A DNA stretch of 64,000 nucleotides from Azonexus sp. GTDB lineage: Bacteria > Pseudomonadota > Gammaproteobacteria > Burkholderiales > Rhodocyclaceae. The DNA lies in assembly GCA_030696345.1 (NCBI GenBank), contig JAUYSK010000016.1, positions 62,001 to 126,000 of the forward strand, read 5' to 3'. The stretch's first letter is position 1. Every line of letters starts with the position of its first letter. The notes beneath the pieces were generated by a model. The model had not been told where the DNA came from. It searched no databases and saw only the letters and a program-made list of their open reading frames with translations. The translations under genes were made by a program, and so were the position numbers. Below, piece after piece: positions 10,286 to 19,853 of this stretch.

Positions 10286-13200
10286 TTATGGGCTCGTTCT
10301 AAGTACAGTTTTAGATCCAGCAGGAATACGGCGAATCGTTGGTCTTGCTGCTGAGCTTGAATCTATTGAAGAGGATGAAAGCGCACGGGGCTGCAGCAGT
10401 CCAAATGCCACACAAGAGGCCAGCGTTTTCCTGTAGCACTCCTCGAACCAAGCCACATCGAATGCGCGGAGTCGCCGCAAAGCAGCTCTCCGAGAAGGAT
10501 CTCGCCACCATTCCGGATCAACATCGGCTACCGTCCAGATTGCACAAATGGCTGGAGCATTGGCAATCGACATTCTGAAATCATTTGGCGCAACCCAAAA
10601 CAACGACCTCATAATGGGCTTCAGCTTCGCCTTAACCTCTTCGCTTAGGCATTCCGACAACGCGGGAAGAGCTTGCTCACTGAAGAACCGCTGTTCGGGC
10701 CAACGGACAACATCTTCATCGGCATGCGCTCGCAAAAGATAGCGCATCAACGTAGAGTCGGCACCAGACCAAAGCTCTCGCGAGAAAGCGGTTGGATCAA
10801 CGGCGGACTTGCGCTGAATTTCAATCAAACTTTGACCAACATCGCCTACGGTTTCGAACAACAGCAGGTCAAGGATCACTTGAAGCGATTGAAATTCGAA
10901 AGCGACTCCGTTCAGTCGTTCTTTCACAACCATGTTGAAGGTAAGTTCGGCGACTTCTTCACCAACCAATTGAACCCAATATTTCCTTAGCCGGCTGATT
11001 GCATCCCGCCAGGCAGATATGGAGGCAAGCTCCAATACCAATCCGAGCTGTCGTTTCAATTGGCTGACAAAGTCGAATAGATCTGGCAGCGGCAGTTGAC
11101 TGCGCATTAGCACAGCCACAACCCAATCAGGCCGGGCAGCAAGAATTTTGAAGGGATCGATGCTGCAAAGAGGAAGCTTGCCGAATGACGTCCATAGCTG
11201 ATTCAGAAATAGCCAAGAAGGGTGCATGAAATCCGAGACCATTTCGTCAATAGCCGCGGCAATAACTTCAGACCTCAAGGTTTGGTCCGGTATTAACATT
11301 GCGAGAGCCAACGCGCATCTGACGACTTCGCCATCGGAGTTCGTGCCCCCTGTCCGAATCCCGCCATCAAAAAGTAAAGGACGAAACTGCACCGAGGAAT
11401 TTTGTCCAGGGAAAATCAGCCACGGAGACAAACCCGCATCTAGCGCTTCGATGCCCCACATACCGGTCGGTACGCCTTCAGAACAAACTTGCTCTAAAGA
11501 CACATGTTCTGATGTGGCTATAGTCAGGGGGGTTGCCAAGACTTGAATGTTGAACAACTCGTCAGGCCCGTGATTCGTTAGATACGCCTGGGGTAGTGCA
11601 ACTGACATCACATGGTGTTCCAAAAGCGAGTCATAACGCACAACTTTCAACCACAGACCCGGACGGTCGCTGATCAACAAGGTCAGTTTGACTGATGCGT
11701 CAAGTTCCTCAGAGAAACCAAGTAGAGATTCGATTTCGGAATAAAGGTCGAGCAACCGTAGTTCTGCCACACCCTTTTTCAAAGCGATCGGTATCTTTAT
11801 ATCAAGCCCCGAGCGGTGTCCTATCGAACTGGTACCCAACAGAGACAGGGCAATTTCATAGCGCTTTGGGGTGTTCGGGTTTTGATCAAAAATTTGAACC
11901 CTTGTCCCGGCGAGTCTTCTGAGAGCAAGGGTTTGGCCAGATTCGATTGAGTTCCCATTTAAATCGTAGACGCGCCCACCTGTCGCGGGAAATGGCAAAG
12001 ATATTTGTACATCGTAACGACTGTCAGACCACTTCATGGTCAGCCGGACCTGATCGGGCGGAGCATCCTTGGCACTAAGTTTTATAGATACACCATCGCC
12101 ATCAAATGACATTTGCTTACTAACGTCATCAACACCTCTCAGACCAATGTCATTGACATACCAGCGCGACAGTCGGATTTCCCCTTCTGTTGGGACTGCT
12201 GCCGAGATAAAACTCTCTTCGGCTCGCTTATCAATAACAACAAATCTAAGGCGGGCTAGTTGTTCCTCTCCATCTGTAACGATGAGATCTATTAAGCCAC
12301 GAGCGTCGATGGCTTTAACCACTCGATCAGTGCCCGCCGCATACAGCTTCTGACTAGCCGGCGAAATAAGGGTGCGCTCGCCAGACTCATTGTAACGAGC
12401 AAGTTTTGGCATGCCTTTAAATACGGGCCACGGCCTGCTTTGAAACGGAAGGCGCCGTCCCTCCAGAACGTAACTTGAGGCAAGCTTTGAAGTCTGGCTA
12501 AGTTTCACATGCCACTCGTCGCCATGTTGGCTAACCACCACGCCTGTAATGATCCTGAAAACTCTTAATGAGCCCGAACCGAAATCTACCCTGCCGATCA
12601 ATTCAGGAGAGTCTCCACCGCCAGTAACCTGAATCAGTGCATCATCTGATACTGCCAAAATCGCTTCTGCGTCTGGGAGACGAAGATTTCCTGTGCCGAT
12701 AAACCGGAACTGGTGATCGCGATCTGCAAATACCAATGGCTCCTCAAGACAAATTGATTCCCCGCCCGGAATTGCGATTGGTCCATCGTGTAGGTCGCCT
12801 GTCGTATCTCTCAGGAACAGCAGATGCTCGTTGAGCGCGTCGCTTGCTACCCATCTAGAACGTTGTGCCGCAAGAGAAACAGAAGCGTCCTGCGTCCCCA
12901 GCATTTGCCGCCCGACCGTTAGCGGAACCCGCTCATTAACGGCAATATCAATATTGAAATACCTAGGCAGCTCCTCCGAAGAAGCGAGTTCAAACTGCGC
13001 GATCAACGCCTCGGAAGATAAAACAGACGGGTGGGCAATCGAAGACTGAAGGGCATACCTCCCCTGCTCAATTGGCACTAGCACTCTGATTACTGTAAAA
13101 GCGGCGAGTTCGTTCGCGAGAGTGGTTTGGTTAGCCTCTCTCACTAGGCCAGCAAGCAATCGCTGCGCAGCATCGTCGTCCAACGCAAGCGGGAATTCGC

Positions 13201-13873
13201 CACGCCAATCTGGATAGGCATGATCGAGAGCGGAAATTGGATCAGCTGCTCCCTCAATGCGGTGCTCTTGCTTGAGACGTAGTGCAGTCATCACCATCTG
13301 AGCGACAAGTTCGTAGATCTCGCGCTGAAGAAGGCTGTCCGGCAAGCCGTGTGCATGATCCGCAACTGCGTCGGCGATTTGAACTTCGTTCCACCGATAC
13401 CGCGCAGCCTGCCTCAATACGGTCGCCATGATCGCCGCAAGTTTGCCATCTCCGTGACCAATCATTTTTAATGGAAGGCCACCGTGAGCAACAATCGCTC
13501 CGAAGTATTTTTTTCCTTCGCCTGATGGGCAAAGCCCCCAATAGGCAAACCCGGATAACACAGCAGCAGTGCGCTCATTGGGCGCTAGCAGTTCAGACTT
13601 AACGCCTAGTGACTCAAGAATCGGACTCCATTTCCAGGCTCCACCGGAATACTCGCGACGCCACCACTCGGCAGCGTAGAGTACGAAGAGGGCCGAAAAT
13701 TGACGATTTTTTACCAGCACCGCTACATAACAGCCCTGTAGGGCATTACACAAGACGGCTTTCAAGGAACGATACTCATCGAGATCAAGACGGTACGCAT
13801 ACAACCATCTACGATCCGGTTGAGGACAGTTTCGTTTTTGAAGCATTTCCTGCAACCAGCTCTGCATCAGCAT
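10286..13873 (-). CDS. druH: DruH: Druantia type III partner protein
   Basis: A 1195-residue protein without any motif I recognise: no Walker motifs, nuclease motifs or membrane segments stand out. The N-terminal 250 residues are alpha-helical; the middle (about 300-800) looks beta-rich, with many short strands and glycines, like stacked beta-sandwich modules; and the C-terminal 300 are helical again, ending in a Ser-rich, basic tail. It is called DruH only from its size and its position two bases upstream of a DruE-type helicase on the same strand, which is the diagnostic gene pair of Druantia type III. Start codons ATG at 13873 and 13867 are both possible. The 153 bases upstream separate it from the UDG-like gene and should hold a promoter, though I see no strong one. 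Confidence 0.75.
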   Translation of the reverse strand: MLMQSWLQEMLQKRNCPQPDRRWLYAYRLDLDEYRSLKAVLCNALQGCYVAVLVKNRQFSALFVLYAAEWWRREYSGGAWKWSPILESLGVKSELLAPNERTAAVLSGFAYWGLCPSGEGKKYFGAIVAHGGLPLKMIGHGDGKLAAIMATVLRQAARYRWNEVQIADAVADHAHGLPDSLLQREIYELVAQMVMTALRLKQEHRIEGAADPISALDHAYPDWRGEFPLALDDDAAQRLLAGLVREANQTTLANELAAFTVIRVLVPIEQGRYALQSSIAHPSVLSSEALIAQFELASSEELPRYFNIDIAVNERVPLTVGRQMLGTQDASVSLAAQRSRWVASDALNEHLLFLRDTTGDLHDGPIAIPGGESICLEEPLVFADRDHQFRFIGTGNLRLPDAEAILAVSDDALIQVTGGGDSPELIGRVDFGSGSLRVFRIITGVVVSQHGDEWHVKLSQTSKLASSYVLEGRRLPFQSRPWPVFKGMPKLARYNESGERTLISPASQKLYAAGTDRVVKAIDARGLIDLIVTDGEEQLARLRFVVIDKRAEESFISAAVPTEGEIRLSRWYVNDIGLRGVDDVSKQMSFDGDGVSIKLSAKDAPPDQVRLTMKWSDSRYDVQISLPFPATGGRVYDLNGNSIESGQTLALRRLAGTRVQIFDQNPNTPKRYEIALSLLGTSSIGHRSGLDIKIPIALKKGVAELRLLDLYSEIESLLGFSEELDASVKLTLLISDRPGLWLKVVRYDSLLEHHVMSVALPQAYLTNHGPDELFNIQVLATPLTIATSEHVSLEQVCSEGVPTGMWGIEALDAGLSPWLIFPGQNSSVQFRPLLFDGGIRTGGTNSDGEVVRCALALAMLIPDQTLRSEVIAAAIDEMVSDFMHPSWLFLNQLWTSFGKLPLCSIDPFKILAARPDWVVAVLMRSQLPLPDLFDFVSQLKRQLGLVLELASISAWRDAISRLRKYWVQLVGEEVAELTFNMVVKERLNGVAFEFQSLQVILDLLLFETVGDVGQSLIEIQRKSAVDPTAFSRELWSGADSTLMRYLLRAHADEDVVRWPEQRFFSEQALPALSECLSEEVKAKLKPIMRSLFWVAPNDFRMSIANAPAICAIWTVADVDPEWWRDPSRRAALRRLRAFDVAWFEECYRKTLASCVAFGLLQPRALSSSSIDSSSAARPTIRRIPAGSKTVLRTSP

Positions 13874-14026
13874 GATGTATCTACCTTATTTCAGGAATTA
13901 CCAATCATTCGTCGCTCCGCGTGCAGCGCTGGAAGAGATGACTCAAGCAAGATGTCATTATCCCATGGGGGTCTTTTCCGCATCGTGTCAAAATACTCAA
14001 AAGACTTGTGAATACAATGTTTCGAG

Positions 14027-14833
14027 CTACACAAGTTGCCTTTGCGAGACGTTCGAAGACATCATGCGATATGCCTCGTCCAGCCAATCACAGCGACTCC
14101 GAACCGGATCTTTTGGTTTGAGATCACTCTTGGCAACTTCTCGGAGAAAGTAACGAGTCATACTTCCACCTGAACTCGACGGGTGGCAAAAGGCACCAAG
14201 AAGTTGGCTACGTTTGATCAAGCCGCGATCAGCACACCATTTCAAAGCCTCGAGTGGGCAAGGGCCAAGACCGACATACATTGCATCCGGCGAGAGCTCG
14301 GCGAGCGTCGGCAAGAAACTCTCCTCAAAACATTCCCGCAGCAAACGAGAGCGCATGACCTCGTCAAAGGAACCAGCAAACATTTTCCCGGCTTTGAAGG
14401 CTGCATGAGGCACCACGGATGTCGTTTGCAAGAGATGTGAATTGCTCCCCCATAGGGAGGTCACATCGCCAATTCCCAGCAGACGCTCGAAATCAAAGTG
14501 GCGAAGCATTTTTAGGAGATTGGGCCGCATTGCGCTTCCGCCGAATGCCCCTTGCTGCTTGATGTACTTCAGCGTTTTTTCATCTCCCCAGTTGGCATTC
14601 AGTCCAACTTTCGCCGCCGCATAGGCAAGGCGAAGTTGATTCATGCCAGGAGTGATACCAACGATCACAAGGCGGGCATCACGATTGACGTGCTCAAAAG
14701 GGATGTACTGAAGTTGGTGGCGGGATTCTGTGCCAAGAGAAAAAATCGGATTGCCGACACCAGCCTCACCCATTTGCGCAAGATGGGTCGAAAACTGATG
14801 AAACTTGGTATAAATATTTTTGGGGTTTTGCAT
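14027..14833 (-). CDS. Uracil-DNA-glycosylase superfamily protein
   Basis: A 268-residue protein with two hallmarks of the UDG fold: a water-activating-loop-like segment VIVGITPGMNQ at residues 56-66 and a minor-groove loop-like GAFCHPSSSGG near residue 215-224. Classical family 1-4 enzymes have GxxPG followed by a catalytic Asp or Asn; here the residue after PG is Met then Asn, so catalysis on uracil is uncertain. There is no obvious four-cysteine iron-sulphur cluster as in family 4. GGAGCCCC lies before the ATG. It stands alone between Druantia (153 bases downstream) and Thoeris (101 bases upstream). Defence-associated glycosylases that remove modified phage bases are known (for example Brig1), so a role against base-modified phage DNA is plausible but inferred. 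Confidence 0.65.
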   Translation of the reverse strand: MQNPKNIYTKFHQFSTHLAQMGEAGVGNPIFSLGTESRHQLQYIPFEHVNRDARLVIVGITPGMNQLRLAYAAAKVGLNANWGDEKTLKYIKQQGAFGGSAMRPNLLKMLRHFDFERLLGIGDVTSLWGSNSHLLQTTSVVPHAAFKAGKMFAGSFDEVMRSRLLRECFEESFLPTLAELSPDAMYVGLGPCPLEALKWCADRGLIKRSQLLGAFCHPSSSGGSMTRYFLREVAKSDLKPKDPVRSRCDWLDEAYRMMSSNVSQRQLV

Positions 14834-14934
14834 GTTGGGGCTCCAATGGGAAAAGTGATCAAAGGCATAGCGATATATTTGAATCGAATCTTGGCCTTCA
14901 AAAATAGGCCATCCGTTTCGAGCGATTGAGTGGC

Positions 14935-16437
14935 CTAAACTGATTTCGGGTTATCCCTGCATCTAGCAGAGGCAATTTGCTCCGCCTTGAACAAGAGGCT
15001 GGAAACAGCCTGAACAATGTCCTGAACCGTTGCAGAGGAATTGCCCAGCATCTCGAGTTCAGCCTTGCCATCAATTCCTGGCAGATAGCGGCCAGGCGCT
15101 TTATGCGCCTCTTCCCATACGGCCTGCGCCACGTTTCCTGTCATTCCGACAGGGATTACTGGCTTGCCAAGACGTAGTGCAATCTGCACTTCCTCTTCAA
15201 CTCCAACGGACAGAACCACAGAGCCGTCACTGCTTACTTTGTTGCCCGCAATCACCACAAGTGCTCCCACTTGTGAAATCAGATCCTCGCGGTGGCGACG
15301 GAAAATCTCGGCACGTCGCTCCGGGGGCGCACTACCAGGGAAAGGCCGAATAAGGACGCGCTCAGCTGGCTGGGGTTTGGCGCTTTCATAGACTGCTCGG
15401 AACGCCCCAAGTATGGTTTGCTCCGCGATACCGATGCCAAAGCCAGAGACTAGATTAAAACCACGCTTGATTATTTCTGCGCCAAGAGCAAGGCTCAATT
15501 CGTTCAACTGACTCCACCCAAGCAAACCTGGCTCGTGCGCAGCACCTGATACAAAGACACCTTTTCGGGTTACGTAGGACTCCAGAGCCCGCAGCAGCTG
15601 CGGAACTTCGGCATAGTCATCAACCCAAATTGTCTGGATCCCGTACCGCTTCAGATCTGCACTTTGCAGCTCAGCTTTACGGCGGTCGTACTCCATCTCA
15701 TCCGTTGAGCGCACGCCCATCGGGCAGGTTTGTGGCGGGCGTCTGGTAATCCAGTAATGTGTCCGCTGGTTCTGTCCAAGTTGCTCACGAACCTTCGCTA
15801 GAATTCGCTCGACGTTAGGGTCGGCAAAACTGAACCCCAAAAAGAGCAGAGTCTTCTCGATGAAATCGCCTTTCAGGCTGTCGGTGAACAGACGCCTGGT
15901 CACGTCGTAAATTTCATAGTCTTGCTTGGTAAGTACAGCTTCGTGGGGCTGGGTCACGCATCCATGCATTTTGTAGAGAGTGACATCGCGACCTTTTTTT
16001 GCCTGCGCAAGGTTTTGAATCGACAGCTTGACCTCGACGCATCGACCGACTGCCTCATAGGCTTTCTCAAGCAGTTGGTCATAGTTCGTCGTCCAGACAG
16101 AATCGATTGGTAGGCGCGCCACGATGTCGTGCACCTCGGTCCGCTCTGCATCACGCGTAAATGCGTCAATCAATTGCTGATTGAGTTCCCCCCGCCCACC
16201 ATGACCGTTGACGTGATACTGGGCCAATGCCAAAAGGTCATGTTCCTTGCCGATGTCCAGATCAAGCTCATTCGCGACATCGGTTAGGAGTGCCTTCCAG
16301 TCCACGAACCCTGCGCTCCTGGATGCTCCAGCGCCGACAAACAGCGATGCCTCCCCATTCAGTACCTTGTCGCCGAAATTGCAGATGAAGCGGCGCTGCT
16401 CTCTGGAGGCCACCCAGATCGGCTTTGCCGAACTCAA
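14935..16437 (-). CDS. thsA: ThsA: SIR2-SLOG effector of Thoeris
   Basis: About 500 residues. The N-terminal 260 residues are a SIR2-like NADase domain (LFVGAGASRSAG; SVWTTNYDQLLE; LYKMHGCV with the catalytic-type His; FLGFSFADPN). The C-terminal part (about 300-470) is a SLOG/STALD Rossmann-like domain (VFVSGAAHE; LVSGFGIGI; ALVVIAGNK; EEVQIALRLGKPVIPVG). In Thoeris, the SLOG domain binds the cyclic ADP-ribose isomer made by ThsB, and SIR2 then destroys NAD, stopping the infected cell. I place the start at TTG 16437: it overlaps the thsB stop (TTGA) and has AGGAG six bases upstream, the classic coupled arrangement. An ATG at 16473 would add 12 residues inside thsB and has no ribosome site that I can see. 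Confidence 0.85.
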   Translation of the reverse strand: MSSAKPIWVASREQRRFICNFGDKVLNGEASLFVGAGASRSAGFVDWKALLTDVANELDLDIGKEHDLLALAQYHVNGHGGRGELNQQLIDAFTRDAERTEVHDIVARLPIDSVWTTNYDQLLEKAYEAVGRCVEVKLSIQNLAQAKKGRDVTLYKMHGCVTQPHEAVLTKQDYEIYDVTRRLFTDSLKGDFIEKTLLFLGFSFADPNVERILAKVREQLGQNQRTHYWITRRPPQTCPMGVRSTDEMEYDRRKAELQSADLKRYGIQTIWVDDYAEVPQLLRALESYVTRKGVFVSGAAHEPGLLGWSQLNELSLALGAEIIKRGFNLVSGFGIGIAEQTILGAFRAVYESAKPQPAERVLIRPFPGSAPPERRAEIFRRHREDLISQVGALVVIAGNKVSSDGSVVLSVGVEEEVQIALRLGKPVIPVGMTGNVAQAVWEEAHKAPGRYLPGIDGKAELEMLGNSSATVQDIVQAVSSLLFKAEQIASARCRDNPKSV

Positions 16438-16931
16438 TTTTTGCTCCTGATGTCGATGGCAACTTCGATCCACTTTTCGAGGTTGTTCTTGATGTGGTTG
16501 TAGACATCGGTACTTTCCGCTCCCAGCGGGTCATACGCCTTGACCATGGAGGAGAGCTTTTTGCCAGTCGCCTTATGGTTGATGTAGTCGAAAGGATTGC
16601 TTCCCTTCTTGCACGTCTTGCCCTCGCGATCTTTGAGGTTATGGATGTAGATGCCGAGCACAGCTTTGCCGGCATTCCAGGCCTTCACGATCTCGTGGTT
16701 AATCCACTTACGATTGCCGGTAGCGGAGCCGATGAGCACCACGACGCAACTGCGTCCGTTCATCTGCTCATCGATCCATTTTTCGATGGCCTTGTCACCA
16801 CCCTTGGTGATCGTTTCCCAGTCGTTATCAGACGCAGGCTTGTTGCCTTCAATGGCACCGATATTTCGTACTTGCGAAACACGCCAGTTATCGTGAAGGT
16901 AGTGGAAACTGTAGAAGATGCGACGTGCCAT
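16434..16931 (-). CDS. thsB: ThsB: TIR-domain sensor of Thoeris
   Basis: A 165-residue single-domain protein of the TIR-like DUF1863 type. It starts MARRIFYSFHYLHDNWR, has CVVVLIGSATGNRKWI for strands C-D and an ending AWNAGKAVLGIYIHNL. In Thoeris this protein senses phage and converts NAD into a cyclic ADP-ribose isomer signal. Its length (about 165-200) and its partner, a SIR2-SLOG gene overlapping it by four bases, fit a type I Thoeris with a single TIR gene. AAAGGATCC precedes the ATG. The 213-base AT-rich gap upstream must carry the promoter. Codon use is less GC-rich than in the hpa region, as for the rest of the island. Confidence 0.85.
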   Translation of the reverse strand: MARRIFYSFHYLHDNWRVSQVRNIGAIEGNKPASDNDWETITKGGDKAIEKWIDEQMNGRSCVVVLIGSATGNRKWINHEIVKAWNAGKAVLGIYIHNLKDREGKTCKKGSNPFDYINHKATGKKLSSMVKAYDPLGAESTDVYNHIKNNLEKWIEVAIDIRSKN

Positions 16932-17144
16932 GGCTTGGATCCTTTCATGTTGGCTAAAAATTTCCCCAACGGGGTATATCCATTAAAGCCAGATCCGCGC
17001 CACAAGCGCTACAACATAAAAATCAATAAGTTAGAATTAATAAATGCTTTTCAGCAGAAGAAATTCGGTAATTATTTTTATTTTAGGTAAGTATATTTAT
17101 CCGATCGGCTCGTTCAACAACAGAAACTGACCTCGCTCCAGCCA

Positions 17145-18143
17145 TCAAACTACGCCCTGAACCCGAACAGGGTTGCCGATGATCGAAATATCTCTCTTTT
17201 CTACATACTGCTTCCAACGCCCCTCGTAGACACCCTTTGACATTGGCTGAAGATCATCTTTGGCGTTATGCGTAGCTCCACTTGAGAAGTCATCCAGTCC
17301 ATACGGAGCGATGACTCCACCCACATCAGTGAGCACAAAACGATTGTGAAATGCATCACCGGAAGGAGGGTTCTCAAGGCAGTAGAAATCGACACACGCT
17401 CCTTTTGGCAAGCGCCCCGGCAAGTGCTGATTTGCCTTGTGAGTTAAGTCTTCTGCGACATTAGCCTTTTGACTTGCGGTGAACTCCCCGTCTCGTTGCC
17501 GATGCACCTGATAGACGTTTGTCATGATCGTCACGGACGGCCACGTTTCGATGCAACGAGATGCCCCGAACGCAATCTTCATCATCTCCTCGAACGTCGC
17601 GAGAAAGCGCGGTTCGGAAGGATCAAAGTAAGGGTCGATGAGCGCAATCTTGTTTGCGACCTTGAGTAGGGGCGCCACTGCCTGTGCGATTTCTGCAGCC
17701 GTCTTTCGTGCCGAGGCAATGGTAGGCAGGTACCACCTGCCATCCCGAATATCGTCAATAACGTTCGGAGTCATGACGGAAGTGCAAGAACCCTCCCCGG
17801 TGTGCGAAGCCATGATGGCGTGAAAAGGACGCGATGAATGCTCCCTAACGGCCTCATCCAGCCAGCTCTTGCTGTCATCAATCGTCCTGTTTCGCCTGAC
17901 AGTGTGGTCAGTCAGCAACTGTACATAGGCCTCGAACTCCGGCTGAGCATTCTGAAACTCCAGAGATGTGTCGTCATATTCAAAGTGCTTGTAAAACTCG
18001 CCGTAAGCCTGTCCTGTCCAATCTTTGGGAAATTCTGACAGAAGTCTCCGCTGATCCATCCCGAATTGACCGACAACCCTCCCCGTGCCGTTGATAGCCC
18101 AATTGACAACAAGGTTAGGGTCCAGTGCGTACTCGTAGATCAA
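17145..18143 (-). CDS. Phospholipase-D-like protein, partner of the DUF3696 ATPase
   Basis: A 332-residue protein whose C-terminal half looks like one PLD-type half-site: IALIDPYFDP at 166-175 (typical strand before the loop) and HNRFVLTD at 266-273, where a canonical HKD motif would read HxKxxxxD, followed by GGVIAPYGLDDF. The Lys is replaced by Arg, which is seen in several defence-linked PLD-like proteins, so nuclease activity is possible but not certain. The N-terminal 130 residues are not recognisable. Its ATG overlaps the stop of the AAA gene by four bases (ATGA), so the two are certainly one unit. I infer that the ATPase senses or loads and this protein acts. It is the last gene of the run that starts with hsdR. 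Confidence 0.55.
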   Translation of the reverse strand: MIYEYALDPNLVVNWAINGTGRVVGQFGMDQRRLLSEFPKDWTGQAYGEFYKHFEYDDTSLEFQNAQPEFEAYVQLLTDHTVRRNRTIDDSKSWLDEAVREHSSRPFHAIMASHTGEGSCTSVMTPNVIDDIRDGRWYLPTIASARKTAAEIAQAVAPLLKVANKIALIDPYFDPSEPRFLATFEEMMKIAFGASRCIETWPSVTIMTNVYQVHRQRDGEFTASQKANVAEDLTHKANQHLPGRLPKGACVDFYCLENPPSGDAFHNRFVLTDVGGVIAPYGLDDFSSGATHNAKDDLQPMSKGVYEGRWKQYVEKRDISIIGNPVRVQGVV

Positions 18144-19843
18144 GATACACTCCCTGCCTTGCCAGCCTCCATGCGGCGGCGCACTTCGGGTGGTAAGGCC
18201 TCACGCATCCGCTCGGGGAAGAAACCACGTGGCCAGCGGTCGTTGAATTTACCGTTGGCATCAACGCCAATGGAGTGTGCGATAACGCCACCATCTTGGC
18301 CTTTTTCCAGATAGACGATATTCACATCATCCGGCGTCACAGCTGATGCGCCGTCCGGAAGTGAACCTTCGGTGGTTTCCTTGATTCGGCGCAGTAGGCG
18401 CAGTACCAGGTGTTCGCTGTGGGTTTCGAGCAGGAAGCTGAGGCCGCGCTCGATGGCACCGTCGATGAAGAGATCGCCGAGGCCAACCTGTACTGCCGGG
18501 TGGACGTGGAGTTCGGGTTGCTCGATGGAGACGATACTGGCGCGATCGTCTTGAGCGGCGACTACGACAGGCAGCACCTGCGATATGCCGACGCCGACAT
18601 CCAGCGCCTGATGCGTCAAGCCTGCCTGATCGACCAGAGCAATGCGGGGTTTGGCCCGACCAAGCGGGGTTCGGGTGTTGTAGTCGATTTCCTGCACTTC
18701 GGTGCGCACAAGGCCGTAGCCAGAATTCAGTCGATCGGCATGCTGCATCCAGTGGCTGCAGCGTTCGAGCATCTCCTGCGGCGAGGAAAGCAAAGTCTCC
18801 CAGGCGGCCATGCCGTCCGACCACGCAGCGTCGTTTCTGGAGAGCGAGGCTTCAAAACCACGGGGCGGGATGCAACGCAGTGGACCAAGGTAACGGGACT
18901 TTTCTAACTGCTCGCTAAGCAGCCGCAAAGGGCCAACCAGCATCCAGGACATGAAGCCCGAGAACGCCTGCAGGACGAATATATCCTTGGCTGATTCCGG
19001 GCTGTTCGCTGGAATCAGTATCTGCCGGTCGAGCTCAGGTATGGCGCCTTTGAATCTATGCAGCCATGCTGCGAATCCAGGGTTTGGGCTATCCGCAGAA
19101 GCAGCACGAACAATCTCCAGAACAGCAAGAAGAACTGACGGGGGAATCTCTGGATCCTTCTCGCCACCGTTATCATCAGCAGTGAGGCCCAGCTCGGTAC
19201 GGAATCCCTCGGTGCCCTGGCCCGGCAGAACCCAGTCTGCCAATTCGTGGAACAAGGCCTCACCCTCAATGTCATCTGCCAAGAAAATGGGATGGTTTGC
19301 GTTCATCCGCAAGCGTGGTTGTCTACCATCGGCCCCGGTCGAAATTTCGGCACACCAGATGTTGTTGAAACCTAACTTGTAGGTACTGACGACAGCTTCG
19401 TTACGCAGATCACTCCATGACATGCTCAGCTTGACTTCCAGGGTTGAAACACTGGCCCGAATGGAATTAAGCGTTTCATGAAAGCGCCACACCTCGGCAT
19501 CAGCTAGTGAGAGGTCTTCGAAAGCATCACCGGCAAGTTCGGGCAGGGATTCGTCACCGAGCTCCATGCCAAATCCGATTTCAATTACGCGGCCGGTTTC
19601 ATGCCTATGAACAAAGTTTCGGAATCCCCCCAAATCAACTGCTTTACCTCCCTGGAGAGTGGAGTCAACATCCGGTGAGCCGTGCTCCAGAACTTCGCGA
19701 ACAAGTTGAAGTGACTGCAGTATCGTGCTCTTGCCGGCGCTGTTGGCACCGAAGAGCAGTGTGATCGGACGCAGGTCAATGCGAACTTCTTCGGAGAATC
19801 CTTTGAAGTTCGTCAGAGAGATGGATTTGATTAGCGATGCCAT
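18140..19843 (-). CDS. AAA (ABC-type) ATPase with DUF3696 C-terminus
   Basis: A 567-residue ATPase of the OLD/RecF-like AAA_15/21 group. Walker A FGANSAGKST is at residues 31-40, the signature/Walker B region reads SIEQPELHVHP, the H-loop reads LLETHSEHLV, and the C-terminus has the DUF3696 pattern (NDRWPRGFFPE). No TOPRIM nuclease motif follows, unlike GajA or OLD, so an effector must be supplied by another protein, presumably the overlapping PLD-like product. The start is set at ATG 19843 (MASLIKSISL); an upstream ATG at 19960 would extend 107 bases into hsdS and gives a non-conserved basic leader. It lies 10 bases after hsdS in the same operon. Whether it belongs to the type I system or is a separate cassette sharing its promoter is open. 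Confidence 0.75.
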   Translation of the reverse strand: MASLIKSISLTNFKGFSEEVRIDLRPITLLFGANSAGKSTILQSLQLVREVLEHGSPDVDSTLQGGKAVDLGGFRNFVHRHETGRVIEIGFGMELGDESLPELAGDAFEDLSLADAEVWRFHETLNSIRASVSTLEVKLSMSWSDLRNEAVVSTYKLGFNNIWCAEISTGADGRQPRLRMNANHPIFLADDIEGEALFHELADWVLPGQGTEGFRTELGLTADDNGGEKDPEIPPSVLLAVLEIVRAASADSPNPGFAAWLHRFKGAIPELDRQILIPANSPESAKDIFVLQAFSGFMSWMLVGPLRLLSEQLEKSRYLGPLRCIPPRGFEASLSRNDAAWSDGMAAWETLLSSPQEMLERCSHWMQHADRLNSGYGLVRTEVQEIDYNTRTPLGRAKPRIALVDQAGLTHQALDVGVGISQVLPVVVAAQDDRASIVSIEQPELHVHPAVQVGLGDLFIDGAIERGLSFLLETHSEHLVLRLLRRIKETTEGSLPDGASAVTPDDVNIVYLEKGQDGGVIAHSIGVDANGKFNDRWPRGFFPERMREALPPEVRRRMEAGKAGSVS

Positions 19844-19853
19844 GCCGCTGTGC

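Noticed and set aside
3969..13873. DISARM (drmA/drmB)
   Set aside because: The helicase and DUF1998 are fused in one 2104-residue protein and no DISARM methylase or drmC gene is adjacent; Druantia III fits better.
18327..18824. 165-codon minus-strand frame inside the AAA ATPase gene
   Set aside because: It lies in another frame of a gene with intact Walker and DUF3696 motifs, and has no ribosome site.
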